The notes: a model not told the origin generated them from the sequence alone. A DNA stretch of 64,000 nt from an uncultured Eubacteriales bacterium (GCA_934454405.1 CAKSFN010000002.1:106332-170331), one strand, 5' to 3'; positions 8,377 to 17,091 are shown, counted from the first letter of the stretch. A program made the numbers and translations.

Positions 8377-9720
8377 TTAATCACGAAATGAAAGCAGTTG
8401 CTTCCCTTTATTCTTATAATACAGCAAACCTGTAATATCTGCCAATATCCACCCTATCGGCACGGACCACCAAATTCCTATAACACCGACGGCGGGTATC
8501 GCGGATAAAAGATAAGCCAAAACAACACGCGTTCCCAAGGAAATCACGGTCAGAACAACGCTCATTCCGGGTTTTCCGAGCGCACGGTACAGTCCGTAGA
8601 GCAGGAACAGACAGCCTATTCCGCAATAAAACGCGCCCTCTATACGCAGATACCGCGCGCCCTCCGCTATGATTTCTGTTTCTCCGACATCGACAAATAT
8701 CGTCATCAGAGGTTTTGCAAAAATGCAGACGATCGCCGAAATCACCGCACAGAAAATCATTGAAATACCGACCGCGCTTTTCAGCCCCGAACGGATTCGG
8801 ATGTTTTCTTTTGCTCCGTAATTCTGCGCGATAAACGTTGAAAAAGCATTTCCGAAATCCTGCACGGGCATATATGCGAACGCATCAATTTTCACGGCGG
8901 CGGCAAAGGCTGCCATTACGGTTGCGCCGAAACTGTTGACAACGCCCTGCACCATAAGAATACCGAGATTCATCACCGATTGCTGAATGCAAGTCAGCGA
9001 AGAGAAGGAAACAACTTCCCGAATGCGCTCTTTTCGCAAACAGCGGATTTTGAATATCGAGCGCACCTGCGGGCAGCGAGCAAGCGTGTAAACGGCGATA
9101 CCTACGCCCGAAAGATATTGAGAAATCACGGTCGCTTCCGCAGCCCCCGAAACTCCCCTGCTCAAACTTATTACAAACCAAAGGTCGAGTATAATATTCA
9201 ATGCTGCGGAAACCGCCAAAAATATCAGCGGAATAACGGAATTGCCGACAGCCCGAAGAAAAGAAGCAAAGTAGTTATACAGAAAAACGGCGGGTATACC
9301 TATAAATATAACAAACAGATACTCGCGCATGTCGCCCCAAACTTCAAGGGGAACTCGCAGAAAAATGCGGAGTTCGTCCAAAAAAACATACGCTAAAATG
9401 TTCAGAACGGCGGTAACCGTCGCGATAAAAAAGAATGAAGCGCACAAACTCCCGCGCAACGTTTTTTCGTCCCGTTGTCCGAAACGCATGGAAAACAGAG
9501 CGCCGCTGCCCAAGCACAATCCGAGAATAACGGAAGTCAGAAATGTCATCAGTGTAAAAGATGAACCTACGGCGGCAAGCGCGTTCCTGCCGAGCCAATG
9601 ACCGACTATCAGAGTATCGACAATATTATAACACTGTTGAAGAAGATCACCCAAAATCATCGGAACGGCAAACAGCAGCATAGACTTGACGATAGGTCCT
9701 TTTGTTAAATCCCTGTTCAT
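8377..9720 (-). CDS. MATE family multidrug/metabolite exporter
   Basis: This is a cation-coupled multidrug and toxin extrusion protein of about 447 residues with twelve hydrophobic segments arranged as two MatE repeats. N-terminal signatures such as 'PMILGDLLQQCYNIVDT' and 'VGHWLGRNALAAVG' are typical of the clostridial DinF/NorM branch. I chose the ATG at 9720 (MNRDLTKGP) because it sits just after a G-rich site; an upstream in-frame ATG at 9735 would add five residues. It has its own promoter (9763-9791) and is monocistronic. The substrate is unknown. Confidence 0.93.
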   Translation of the reverse strand: MNRDLTKGPIVKSMLLFAVPMILGDLLQQCYNIVDTLIVGHWLGRNALAAVGSSFTLMTFLTSVILGLCLGSGALFSMRFGQRDEKTLRGSLCASFFFIATVTAVLNILAYVFLDELRIFLRVPLEVWGDMREYLFVIFIGIPAVFLYNYFASFLRAVGNSVIPLIFLAVSAALNIILDLWFVISLSRGVSGAAEATVISQYLSGVGIAVYTLARCPQVRSIFKIRCLRKERIREVVSFSSLTCIQQSVMNLGILMVQGVVNSFGATVMAAFAAAVKIDAFAYMPVQDFGNAFSTFIAQNYGAKENIRIRSGLKSAVGISMIFCAVISAIVCIFAKPLMTIFVDVGETEIIAEGARYLRIEGAFYCGIGCLFLLYGLYRALGKPGMSVVLTVISLGTRVVLAYLLSAIPAVGVIGIWWSVPIGWILADITGLLYYKNKGKQLLSFRD

Positions 9721-9762
9721 ATCTGCCCCCCACACATAATCCGTAATTTTCGCAACGTCATT

Positions 9763-9791
9763 ATTTTAACGTTTTCTGATAAAAAAGTCAA
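9763..9791 (-). promoter_or_regulatory. Promoter of the MATE gene
   Basis: On the minus strand, TTGACT (9791-9786), a 17-bp spacer and TAAAAT (9768-9763) make a near-consensus vegetative promoter 43 bp before the gene start. Confidence 0.75.
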
Positions 9792-9849
9792 TACGCATAT
9801 TCATACGTCAGCAGCGCAAACTAATCAAAAAAAGACGGGAGACTTCTTT

Positions 9850-10413
9850 ATGTCGCTTATAGGTAAAGAAATAAATGATTTTTCGGTTTGGGCTTATCAG
9901 AACAAAGATTTCAAAAAGGTCACAAAGGAAGATATAAAAGGCAAATGGAGCGTGTTCTTTTTCTATCCCGCGGATTTTACTTTTGTTTGTCCGACAGAAC
10001 TTGAAGATCTGCAAAACAGATATGATGACTTCAAAAAAGAGAGCTGCGAGATTTTTACGGTCTCAACAGATACGCATTTCGTGCATAAGGCATGGCACGA
10101 CAGTTCAGAAAGAATATCAAAAACGGAATTTCCAATGCTTGCCGACCCCACACATGCTCTGTGCAAGGATTTTGAAGTGCTTATCGACGCAGAAGGGCTT
10201 GCAGAACGCGGCAGTTTTATAGTTGACCCCGACGGCAAAATAGTTATGTACGAAGTCAACGCGGGAAACGTGGGAAGAAATACGGAGGAATTGTTCAGAC
10301 GACTGCAAGCGTGTAAATTCGTTGCAGAGCACGGAGATGAAGTCTGCCCCGCAAAATGGACTCCGGGAGAAGAAACGCTTAAACCGAGCCTTGACCTTGT
10401 GGGGTTGCTGTGA
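9850..10413 (+). CDS. ahpC: Alkyl hydroperoxide reductase peroxiredoxin AhpC
   Basis: This 187-residue typical 2-Cys peroxiredoxin reduces hydrogen and organic peroxides. The peroxidatic Cys is in 'DFTFVCPTE' near residue 46 and the resolving Cys in 'EVCPAKW' near residue 165. It overlaps the next gene (ATGA), which encodes its likely reductase. The pair forms a standard oxygen-defence unit of anaerobes. No clear PerR box was found in the 110 bp upstream. Confidence 0.96.
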   Translation: MSLIGKEINDFSVWAYQNKDFKKVTKEDIKGKWSVFFFYPADFTFVCPTELEDLQNRYDDFKKESCEIFTVSTDTHFVHKAWHDSSERISKTEFPMLADPTHALCKDFEVLIDAEGLAERGSFIVDPDGKIVMYEVNAGNVGRNTEELFRRLQACKFVAEHGDEVCPAKWTPGEETLKPSLDLVGLL

Positions 10414-12023
10414 TGGACGAAAAGAATATTTACGACGCAATAATTATCGGCGGAGGTCCTGCGGGACTTTCCGCCGCAATATATCTCGCACGGGCGCGTT
10501 ACAGAGTTCTTGTGCTTGAAAAAGAAACGTTCGGAGGACAGATAACAATAACATCCGAAGTGGTCAACTACCCCGGAATAGAAAGGACAGACGGAAAATA
10601 CCTGACACAAGTCATGCGCAGGCAAGGAGAAAAGTTCGGCGCGGAATTTTCGGTAGCGGAAGTGCGGGATACAGATCTTACGGATGATATCAAAACCGTA
10701 AAAACGGACAAAGGCGTTTTTTCATCATTCGGGGTTTTGATTGCAACCGGCGCACGCCCGAGAACGCTCGGTTTTCCGGGAGAGGAGAAATTCAAAGGAC
10801 ACGGCATTGCATATTGCGCGACGTGCGACGGAGAATTTTTTACGGGAAAAGAAATCTTTGTTATCGGCGGCGGCTTTGCGGCGGCGGAAGAAAGCGTTTT
10901 CCTTACAAGGTACGCAAAACACGTTACGGTGCTTGTTCGCGAAGACGATTTTACCTGCGCAGCGGCTGTTGCGGAAAAAGCAAAGGAGAATCCGAAAATA
11001 ACAGTGATGACGAACACGGAAGTTGTCGGCGTCGATGGCGGCGAATATCCGAACAAAATTATTTATAAAAATAATAAAACGGGAAAAGAAACGACTTTTG
11101 CGAGCAAAGACGATGCGTTCGGGGTGTTTGTGTTTGTCGGCTACGAACCCGCCTCGGAACTTGTCGCGAACGCTGTTGCGACGGACAAATACGGATATAT
11201 TCTGACGGACAAGACACAAAAAACAAACATTGACGGCGTTTACGCGGCAGGTGATGTTTGCGAAAAAACGCTTCGTCAAGTCGTTACGGCGGTGTCCGAC
11301 GGTGCGACTGCGGCAACCGAACTTGAAAAATATGCGGCGGCAATGCAGCGAAAAACAGGATTTAAGCCGAAAAACGAGCCTGCCGTAAACAAGACAGACC
11401 CAACCCCCGAGACCAAAAAACTGTTTGATGATAAGGTAACGGAACAGTTGGATAAAGTTTTTGAAAAAATGAAAAAACCGCTGACGCTCAAACTGCATCT
11501 TGACAGAATGCCGAAGTCCGAAGAACTGCGGAAGTTCGTAACGGAACTTGCGGCACGCACAGAAAAACTAAATGTTACGACGGCGGAAAACAGCGAAGAA
11601 CAGCATAAACCGTTCGTCGAAATTCTGACAGCCGACGGTAAGAAGACAGGGCTCGGCTTTCACGGCGTGCCTACGGGACACGAATTTACGCCGTTCATTC
11701 TCGGACTGCTCAATGCATCGTCCGATTCGGGATTAAAAATAAGCGCCGAAACGGAGCAGAAAATTAAATCTCTGCCGAAAACAGACATGAAAATACTTGT
11801 AACTCTCACCTGCTCGATGTGCCCCGAACTCGTGGCGGCGGCACAAAAAACAGCCTCGATAACCGAAAGTATAACAGCGGAAGTATATGACGTAAGCCTT
11901 TTCCCCGACTTGCGGGAAAAGTATAAAATAATGAGCGTTCCGTGCCTTGTTGTCAACGAAAACGACGTTTCATTCGGCAAAAAGGATATTGATACGCTTA
12001 TTGACTTTCTTATAAACAAATAG
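10410..12023 (+). CDS. AhpF-like NADH:peroxiredoxin reductase with permuted domain order
   Basis: This 537-residue flavoprotein should pass electrons from NAD(P)H to AhpC. Residues 1-310 are a thioredoxin-reductase module with FAD motif GGGPAG (13-18), redox pair CATC (135/138), NAD motif GGGFAA and 'GVYAAGDV'. Residues about 340-537 resemble the tandem thioredoxin folds of the AhpF N-terminal domain, with a second redox pair CSMC (468/471) and cis-Pro 'SVPC'. Classical AhpF has this module at the N-terminus, so the order here is reversed. Translational coupling to ahpC supports the role. Confidence 0.9.
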   Translation: MMDEKNIYDAIIIGGGPAGLSAAIYLARARYRVLVLEKETFGGQITITSEVVNYPGIERTDGKYLTQVMRRQGEKFGAEFSVAEVRDTDLTDDIKTVKTDKGVFSSFGVLIATGARPRTLGFPGEEKFKGHGIAYCATCDGEFFTGKEIFVIGGGFAAAEESVFLTRYAKHVTVLVREDDFTCAAAVAEKAKENPKITVMTNTEVVGVDGGEYPNKIIYKNNKTGKETTFASKDDAFGVFVFVGYEPASELVANAVATDKYGYILTDKTQKTNIDGVYAAGDVCEKTLRQVVTAVSDGATAATELEKYAAAMQRKTGFKPKNEPAVNKTDPTPETKKLFDDKVTEQLDKVFEKMKKPLTLKLHLDRMPKSEELRKFVTELAARTEKLNVTTAENSEEQHKPFVEILTADGKKTGLGFHGVPTGHEFTPFILGLLNASSDSGLKISAETEQKIKSLPKTDMKILVTLTCSMCPELVAAAQKTASITESITAEVYDVSLFPDLREKYKIMSVPCLVVNENDVSFGKKDIDTLIDFLINK

Positions 12024-12037
12024 AGCAACAAGAGCAG

Positions 12038-12067
12038 AACCGCCGCAGGAACTTTCCTACGGCGGTT
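12038..12067. terminator. Hairpin between convergent genes
   Basis: A 13-bp stem (AACCGCCGCAGGA / TCCTACGGCGGTT, one mismatch) with a 4-base loop lies between the converging reductase and sigma genes. The U-run is weak and delayed, so termination efficiency is uncertain. Confidence 0.55.
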
Positions 12068-12086
12068 AATTTGTATATGTATTTTT

Positions 12087-12569
12087 TTAACTCAAAAAAT
12101 CCTTTAACTTTGCCAAAGCGTTGTTATGCAAAAGTTTTGCGTAAGAATATGAAATACTCATTTTTTCCGCAATTTCTTTCAATGTCAAACCTTTATAATA
12201 GTGAAATATTATCAGGTCTCGCGAACGTTCGTCAAGGCTTTCAAGCGCGTCGCAAAGTTCGGAAAGAGATTCTTCTCTTATAACGTTTTCGTCTACGCCG
12301 TCGTCCGACACCAACGTTTCGGGCAATTCTTCACAAGTTTTGTTTGTTCGGTAAAAATCTATTACGGTATTTCTGGTAATCGTATATACCCACGTCGAAA
12401 CGGAGGCTTTTTCGCCGTCAAACTTTTCAAGTTTTTCGTATACCTTTACAAACACATCGCTTGTCAGGTCTTCGATATCATGAATGTTCCGAACCTTTCC
12501 CGATATGTAACGACGAACCTTTTCGCGATAGTCGAGATACACTCTTTCCCTGTCGCACAGCGTGTTCAT
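12087..12569 (-). CDS. ECF-type RNA polymerase sigma factor
   Basis: This 160-residue sigma-70 family protein contains only region 2 (about residues 10-75, with 'DIEDLTSDVFVKVYEKL' and 'VSTWVYTITRNTVIDFYR') and region 4 (about 108-158, with the helix-turn-helix 'LKEIAEKMSISYSYAKLL'). This is the ECF layout. No anti-sigma gene follows it; instead it is the last gene of an operon with a partner-switching phosphatase/kinase. Its ATG overlaps the stop of the upstream 70-residue gene (ATGA). Target promoters are unknown. Confidence 0.93.
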   Translation of the reverse strand: MNTLCDRERVYLDYREKVRRYISGKVRNIHDIEDLTSDVFVKVYEKLEKFDGEKASVSTWVYTITRNTVIDFYRTNKTCEELPETLVSDDGVDENVIREESLSELCDALESLDERSRDLIIFHYYKGLTLKEIAEKMSISYSYAKLLHNNALAKLKDFLS

Positions 12570-12778
12570 CGTTTCTCTTTCCCGCCTTTGCTTTTCTTTT
12601 GAGGAATGTCTGTCTCGCCCGCCGCGCTGACAAATTCAAGCGAATCGTCCGAAAGTTCGGCGCCGTAGCGCGCTTCCGTGTCCTCAATCATTTTTGCAAG
12701 TCTCGGGTTTTCCGCAATGTGCTGATAATCAAACAGCGCGAAGAGTCTGCCCTGTACGGCATTTCTTTTCGTTTTCAT
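12566..12778 (-). CDS. Small protein coupled to the ECF sigma gene, function unknown
   Basis: This 70-residue soluble protein has a basic, Lys/Gly-rich C-terminus. It contains a helical stretch 'YQHIAENPRLAKMIEDTEA' followed by 'LSDDSLEFVSAAG', and no recognisable motif of an anti-sigma factor. It has a good AGGT site, its stop overlaps the sigma start, and it begins 20 bp after the phosphatase gene, so it is genuinely co-expressed. From memory, similar small proteins sit beside ECF sigma genes in Clostridia, but I cannot confirm this here. Confidence 0.7.
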   Translation of the reverse strand: MKTKRNAVQGRLFALFDYQHIAENPRLAKMIEDTEARYGAELSDDSLEFVSAAGETDIPQKKSKGGKEKR

Positions 12779-12798
12779 CTTTTACCTGTATACCCCTA

Positions 12799-15636
12799 TC
12801 AGAAAGATTTCTTGATCCGAAGAATATTCTGTCCGTTTTTATATTCGTATGAAACGTCATCCATCGTCTTTTTTACGAGGAATATCCCAAGCCCGCCGAC
12901 TTCCCTGTCGTCAGCCGAAAGAGTTATATCTGGGTCTGCTTTTTTGAGAGGGTCATACGGCACGCCGTTGTCGATAAACGTTATAATAACGGACAGCGGC
13001 TCTTTCGGGACTTCGACGCGAACGGTTGCGGGACCGACATTCGGGTCATAAGCATAATGCGCAATGTTGCCGAAAAGTTCGTCAATCGCAATATCTATCT
13101 GCTTCTGCGTTTTCAACGGGCAACCGACGGCGCGGAGCTGTTCGTTTACAAAATCCGTCACTTTTTCTATGTTTGCAACGGTTGCTTCCGTCGTCATCTC
13201 TTTCACGGTAACTTCCCCCCTGTACTCAAAGCAAAGCATTGTGATGTCATCCGCCTGCGGCGTATCCTCAACGAACATGGATATATCCTCTTTTACCGCG
13301 TTGCAGATCTCTTCGGCAGACAAATCACCGAGGGAGTTCATAAACGTGATAAGCCGCTCTTCGCCGTAAAGAACATCATTCCCGTTCGTCGCCTCGGTCA
13401 CGCCGTCCGTATATAAAAACACTTCGTCACCGGCGGAAAGCTTCAATTCGTTTTTCTTGTATTCAATCCCCTCCATACCGGCAAGAACAAGCCCCGGACG
13501 AACGCGAAGATACTCAAATTTCCCGTTTTTGCGGCGAACAAGAGGCGGATTATGCCCTGCATTCGCAAATTCGACGATTCCCGTTTTCAAATCCAAAATG
13601 CCCATCCACGCGGTCACGAACATTCCCGCTTCGTTGCCCTCGCAAAGCTTTTCGTTCGCAACGGTAAAGACCTCGTTTACGGCTTTGCCCGATTCCGCAT
13701 AGCCCTTGATAATCGTTTTAGACGTCATCATAAACATCGCCGCGGGGATTCCTTTTCCGGACACGTCGGCAATCAGAAAGGCTATTCTGTCTTCTCCCGT
13801 AAAGTAGAAATCATAAAAATCGCCGCCGACCTCTTTTGCGGTATACATGGAAGCGAAAATATCAATCTCCGGGCGTTCGGGGAACGGCGGAAAGACCGAA
13901 GGCATCGCGGAATGCTGTATAGCTCTTGCAAACTCCAGTTCCTTATCAATTCTCGCCGCCGCATCCGCGATATACCTTTTAAGCGTCATAACGGTTGAAT
14001 TGATATCGTCCGAAAGAGAGGCGAACTCTTCGTTTGACCGCACGTTGACAACAACGTCAAGGTCGCCTCCCGTTATCGCAGACAGAGAACGGTTGACCTT
14101 TACCATATTGTCAACGACAAGCTTTTTTATCAGGAAGTATACGAATATAAAAAGAATGCCGAACACAACAAATTCCATAAAAACCGTTACGTACACGGAA
14201 ATTTCACGAGAAAACAGCGCCTCGGTTTTCGGCATGGCGGCAATAATAAAATACCCCTCGGACAGGACATAAACGCAGTAAGAAGCGTTTCCGTAAGCGT
14301 CCGCTTCAAACAATTCGTTTTCGGATATCTTATCACGGTCGATGTTTATCCCCGACACGATCAGTCCTTTTCCTTCGCCGCCGTAGCGGTCACTGACGAT
14401 TATTCCGTTTTCGTCGGCTATTATTATACTTCCGCTCTCGCCCACGCGACGGTTGCGCGTCGCGCCGACAACCTTGTCGTCGATATCGCGCTGAAAGCGT
14501 TCGGCATCGTAAGCAACCTGAATAAAACCGCCGCTTTCAAGAGCAATTCCCGCATATTTGCGCAGAATATTCGGATTTGAGGACGTCGGCATATAACTTT
14601 GCACATATTCGGTCGTTTTTCCGTCGAGCAAGACAAGAAACGCCGAGGACTGCTCGCCGCCGCGCATATTGTAATACATAAACTCGGGCTCGGTGGACGC
14701 TATGATTATTCCCGCTTCGTCTATCTTGTTGATTTCCGTCACATCGTATTTTTCCGCAAGCGATTTAAGAAGGTCGGAATCGGGCAGATACGCTCTTTCT
14801 ATCTCTGCGGTTATCTGTTTTGTCAGACGCAGCAGATTGTCGTTTGAAGCGTCGAGAATATCCTGTTTAACATCTTCAATATTCAGTTTTTCAAGTTCGT
14901 AAGCATCGTTGACGGACAATTCGGTCTGCAACGCCCACGTGAAAACAGTTGTCAGCAAAAACCCCGCGACAACGCACAGCAAAAGCCAGCGTTGAAACGT
15001 CTGCGCGATTTTTTTAGCGCCGCGACGGTCGCCGCCACGCTTTCCGCGCCCGAAAAACGACACCAGCGCGACTGCAAGCATAACCGCCGCGGAGTTGATT
15101 GCAATCATCGGAAAAGCGCAGGCGCGAACAAACGAAAACGCCGTGTGCGCGTCGCTCATATTCGTCAGAAAAATCATCAGCATGTGGATAACTTCCGTGA
15201 TAATCCCGACCGCAAGCCCGTAATACCACTTCGGACGCTTGTTGTCAAACATAAACCTGCGGAGAAGCGCCGCAAACACGCCGGAAAGAACAGTTGACAC
15301 GGAGCACGCAAGTTGAGTGTAAACGCCTGCGCCCCACAAAACTGCGAACCAACGCTCCGCACCGCCGATAACACCTGCGATAATACCCGCCGGCGCGCCG
15401 AACAGAAGTCCCGCGCATATGGGAGCCGCATCGCGGGCATTCATCACCGCGCCGCCTATATCAACGCCGAATTCCGTTCCGAGAACCGCAAGCCCACCGA
15501 AAAGTATTCCTATGCAGACCTGAAAAACCGCATACGGAAGCCGTTTAACAAACCTTGTTTTTTCGACAAAGTATATCACAACGGACAGTATAACCGGCAA
15601 AATCGCAATCAAAATCAGCCGCAAAAACGTTTCCAT
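12799..15636 (-). CDS. Membrane SpoIIE/RsbU-type phosphatase fused to an RsbW-like kinase domain
   Basis: This 945-residue protein has several modules. Residues about 1-200 are a 5TM-5TMR_LYT-type membrane domain ('NARDAAPICAGLLFG'). About 215-485 is an extracytoplasmic sensor (Cache-like) between two helices, and a HAMP-like linker follows at about 500-555. A PP2C/SpoIIE phosphatase fills about 565-790 (GGDFYD, DVSGKG, YTDGVTEA, DDITML). A GHKL serine-kinase-type ATPase lies at about 815-945 (N box 'DELFGNIAHYAY', G box 'GGLGIFLVKK'). All key residues look intact. It lies 10 bp after the STAS antagonist gene, its likely substrate. Confidence 0.92.
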   Translation of the reverse strand: METFLRLILIAILPVILSVVIYFVEKTRFVKRLPYAVFQVCIGILFGGLAVLGTEFGVDIGGAVMNARDAAPICAGLLFGAPAGIIAGVIGGAERWFAVLWGAGVYTQLACSVSTVLSGVFAALLRRFMFDNKRPKWYYGLAVGIITEVIHMLMIFLTNMSDAHTAFSFVRACAFPMIAINSAAVMLAVALVSFFGRGKRGGDRRGAKKIAQTFQRWLLLCVVAGFLLTTVFTWALQTELSVNDAYELEKLNIEDVKQDILDASNDNLLRLTKQITAEIERAYLPDSDLLKSLAEKYDVTEINKIDEAGIIIASTEPEFMYYNMRGGEQSSAFLVLLDGKTTEYVQSYMPTSSNPNILRKYAGIALESGGFIQVAYDAERFQRDIDDKVVGATRNRRVGESGSIIIADENGIIVSDRYGGEGKGLIVSGINIDRDKISENELFEADAYGNASYCVYVLSEGYFIIAAMPKTEALFSREISVYVTVFMEFVVFGILFIFVYFLIKKLVVDNMVKVNRSLSAITGGDLDVVVNVRSNEEFASLSDDINSTVMTLKRYIADAAARIDKELEFARAIQHSAMPSVFPPFPERPEIDIFASMYTAKEVGGDFYDFYFTGEDRIAFLIADVSGKGIPAAMFMMTSKTIIKGYAESGKAVNEVFTVANEKLCEGNEAGMFVTAWMGILDLKTGIVEFANAGHNPPLVRRKNGKFEYLRVRPGLVLAGMEGIEYKKNELKLSAGDEVFLYTDGVTEATNGNDVLYGEERLITFMNSLGDLSAEEICNAVKEDISMFVEDTPQADDITMLCFEYRGEVTVKEMTTEATVANIEKVTDFVNEQLRAVGCPLKTQKQIDIAIDELFGNIAHYAYDPNVGPATVRVEVPKEPLSVIITFIDNGVPYDPLKKADPDITLSADDREVGGLGIFLVKKTMDDVSYEYKNGQNILRIKKSF

Positions 15637-15646
15637 AGATTTACCT

Positions 15647-15946
15647 TTATCCTTCGATTGTCAGTATGTCGGAAAATCCCGTTATTTCAAAAACCTCGTT
15701 TATATCGTCGTTTACGTTTTTCAGAACCATATTGCCCTGCCTGTTCATAACTTTTTGAGCGGCAAGCAAAACGCGAAGCCCCGCGGAGGATATGTACGCA
15801 AGCCCTCCGAAATCAAAAACAAGCACCGTTATACCGTTCAGGGACTGCTTAAGCTCCGCTTCGAGCAGAGGCGCCGTATTTGTGTCAAGTCTCCCCGCAA
15901 GCGTTACCGTCAGCGAATTTCCCTCAAGTTTTTTATCAATTGTCAT
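15647..15946 (-). CDS. STAS-domain anti-sigma factor antagonist (RsbV/SpoIIAA-like)
   Basis: This 99-residue single STAS domain has the classical phosphorylation segment 'YISSAGLRVLL' near residues 52-62. Such proteins are phosphorylated by RsbW-type kinases and dephosphorylated by PP2C phosphatases, both of which occur as one fused protein encoded next. I chose the ATG at 15946 because it follows a clear GGGAGGG site. An upstream in-frame ATG (15997) would add 17 unusual residues and overlap the promoter -10 region. Confidence 0.93.
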   Translation of the reverse strand: MTIDKKLEGNSLTVTLAGRLDTNTAPLLEAELKQSLNGITVLVFDFGGLAYISSAGLRVLLAAQKVMNRQGNMVLKNVNDDINEVFEITGFSDILTIEG

Positions 15947-15979
15947 TACAAGCCCTCCCTGTCGCATCGTTATGACAGT

Positions 15980-16008
15980 ATTATAACATTTTAACACAAA
16001 TTCGTCAA
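15980..16008 (-). promoter_or_regulatory. Promoter of the STAS/phosphatase/ECF operon
   Basis: Minus-strand TTGACG (16008-16003), 17-bp spacer and TATAAT (15985-15980) lie 34 bp before the STAS start. It looks like a housekeeping promoter, so the operon seems not to depend on its own sigma factor. Confidence 0.8.
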
Positions 16009-16342
16009 TAACACCCGCCGTCTTTTTTTTATAACCTCTCTTTTTTCGATTTTCGGCTCAAAAAACCTCTTGCGACGCAACATTTTTTCCGCGTTTCATC
16101 TCTTTTTGCGTCTTTATGCGGACAAAAACGCCGCAAGACCGCTTTCTCGGCAAAATTCTGTCGATACGGTTCAATAATATTGACAATGTTTTTATGTTCA
16201 AAGAATTATACAAACAGCGTTTACGTAAATACAGACTGTCGATTTTTGTGTTATGTAAAAAAATAATAACAATCGGGAAAAGGACTTGAAAACGCGCTCT
16301 TTTTATGATATAATACATTGAAAAGATTATTTCATTAAAAAT
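16009..16342. other. Gene-free spacer with a tRNA promoter
   Basis: No convincing gene was found here. The right end holds TTGAAA (16286-16291), a 17-bp spacer and TATAAT (16309-16314) on the plus strand, directed at tRNA-Arg and possibly tmRNA. The remaining part is AT-rich and featureless to me. Confidence 0.7.
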
Positions 16343-16419
16343 GTTTCCGTAGCTCAGCAGGATAGAGCGACCGCCTCCTAAGCGGTAGGTCGGGTGTTCG
16401 AATCACCTCGGGAACGCCA
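16343..16419 (+). tRNA. tRNA-Arg (anticodon CCT)
   Basis: A full cloverleaf with a 7-bp acceptor stem (GTTTCCG / CGGGAAC), anticodon loop CTCCTAA flanked by ACCGC/GCGGT, T-arm GGGTGTTCGAATCACCT and an encoded CCA end. Confidence 0.97.
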
Positions 16420-16466
16420 GATGTGTGCTTGCGTGAATTAAATGTTCACGCAGGTACACCGCATTC

Positions 16467-16814
16467 GGGGGCGTACCGGTTTTCGACGGGGGCGCTGAAC
16501 CTTGATAAGCGGGTAGTGTCGGGCAATCACTTAAAAGGCCTAAACTTAAAATTAAACGCTAATAGAACAGAATTAGCAGCTGCCTAACCCGGCAGCCGTC
16601 CTCTCTTTGAGTACCGCGGCGAAGAACAGGGCGTCGATTCAGCGGTGAACGACATCGGAGGATATCGGGACTCCGTTGCGGCTTAATTCCGTTTATAGCG
16701 ACAGAGGATTTGTTTATTGTTCCCCTGCCGCCGAACTCAAACGATAAACTACACTCGTAGAAAGTCTTGGGAATGTTCTTTCGGACGGGAGTTCAACTCT
16801 CCCCGCCTCCACCA
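16467..16814 (+). ncRNA. ssrA: Transfer-messenger RNA (tmRNA)
   Basis: The RNA rescues stalled ribosomes and tags the nascent chain for proteolysis. The 5' end (GGGGGCG) pairs with the 3' CGCCTCC before the encoded CCA. The conserved TTCGACGGGGGCGCTGAA and the T-arm GGGAGTTCAACTCTCCC are present. The tag frame ends GCT AAT AGA ACA GAA TTA, then GCA GCT GCC TAA (16558-16587), giving ...ANRTELAAA. The resume codon upstream cannot be fixed by eye. Length of 348 nt is normal for a one-piece tmRNA. Confidence 0.96.
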
Positions 16815-16822
16815 TTGAAAAA

Positions 16823-16866
16823 CCCCACAACCACGGCAAAAAAAACGCTGGTTATGGGGATTTTTT
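16823..16866 (+). terminator. Terminator of tmRNA
   Basis: An 11-position stem (CCCCACAACCA / TGGTTATGGGG, one mismatch) is followed by ATTTTTT. Confidence 0.85.
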
Positions 16867-16920
16867 ATATTTTGATTATCTCTGAAAAATACACTTGTAG
16901 CGCAATAAAACAAAAATTTG

Positions 16921-16968
16921 TGGCACTTTTTGTGCCACTTTTTGTGCCTCTTTTTGCAGCTCTTTTTA
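16921..16968. repeat. Four imperfect 12-bp tandem repeats
   Basis: The units TGGCACTTTTTG, TGCCACTTTTTG, TGCCTCTTTTTG and CAGCTCTTTTTA follow one another just downstream of tmRNA. The 12-bp period would encode a four-residue repeat in any frame. It may be debris of a coding tail or an attachment region, since ssrA is a frequent integration site; no integrase is present here. Confidence 0.6.
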
Positions 16969-17091
16969 TCTCAAAAACTCCGCCGCGGAATATCAGTTAT
17001 AGTCCCTGCCGACGCAATTTTTGATTAAAGAGGAGACGGCTTTTTCGATATGTTCGCAAAACAACTCGAAAGGATTTTAACAGGGCGGATG

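Noticed and set aside
9736..9849. A PerR operator upstream of ahpC
   Set aside because: No convincing match to the palindromic PerR box was found; only the opposing MATE promoter is clear.
16058..16318. An 86-codon minus-strand frame before tRNA-Arg
   Set aside because: It overlaps the tRNA promoter, has no ribosome site and reads as translated AT-rich spacer.
16921..16968. Short tandem repeats considered as a CRISPR array
   Set aside because: The units are 12 bp and contiguous with no spacers, and no cas genes are present.
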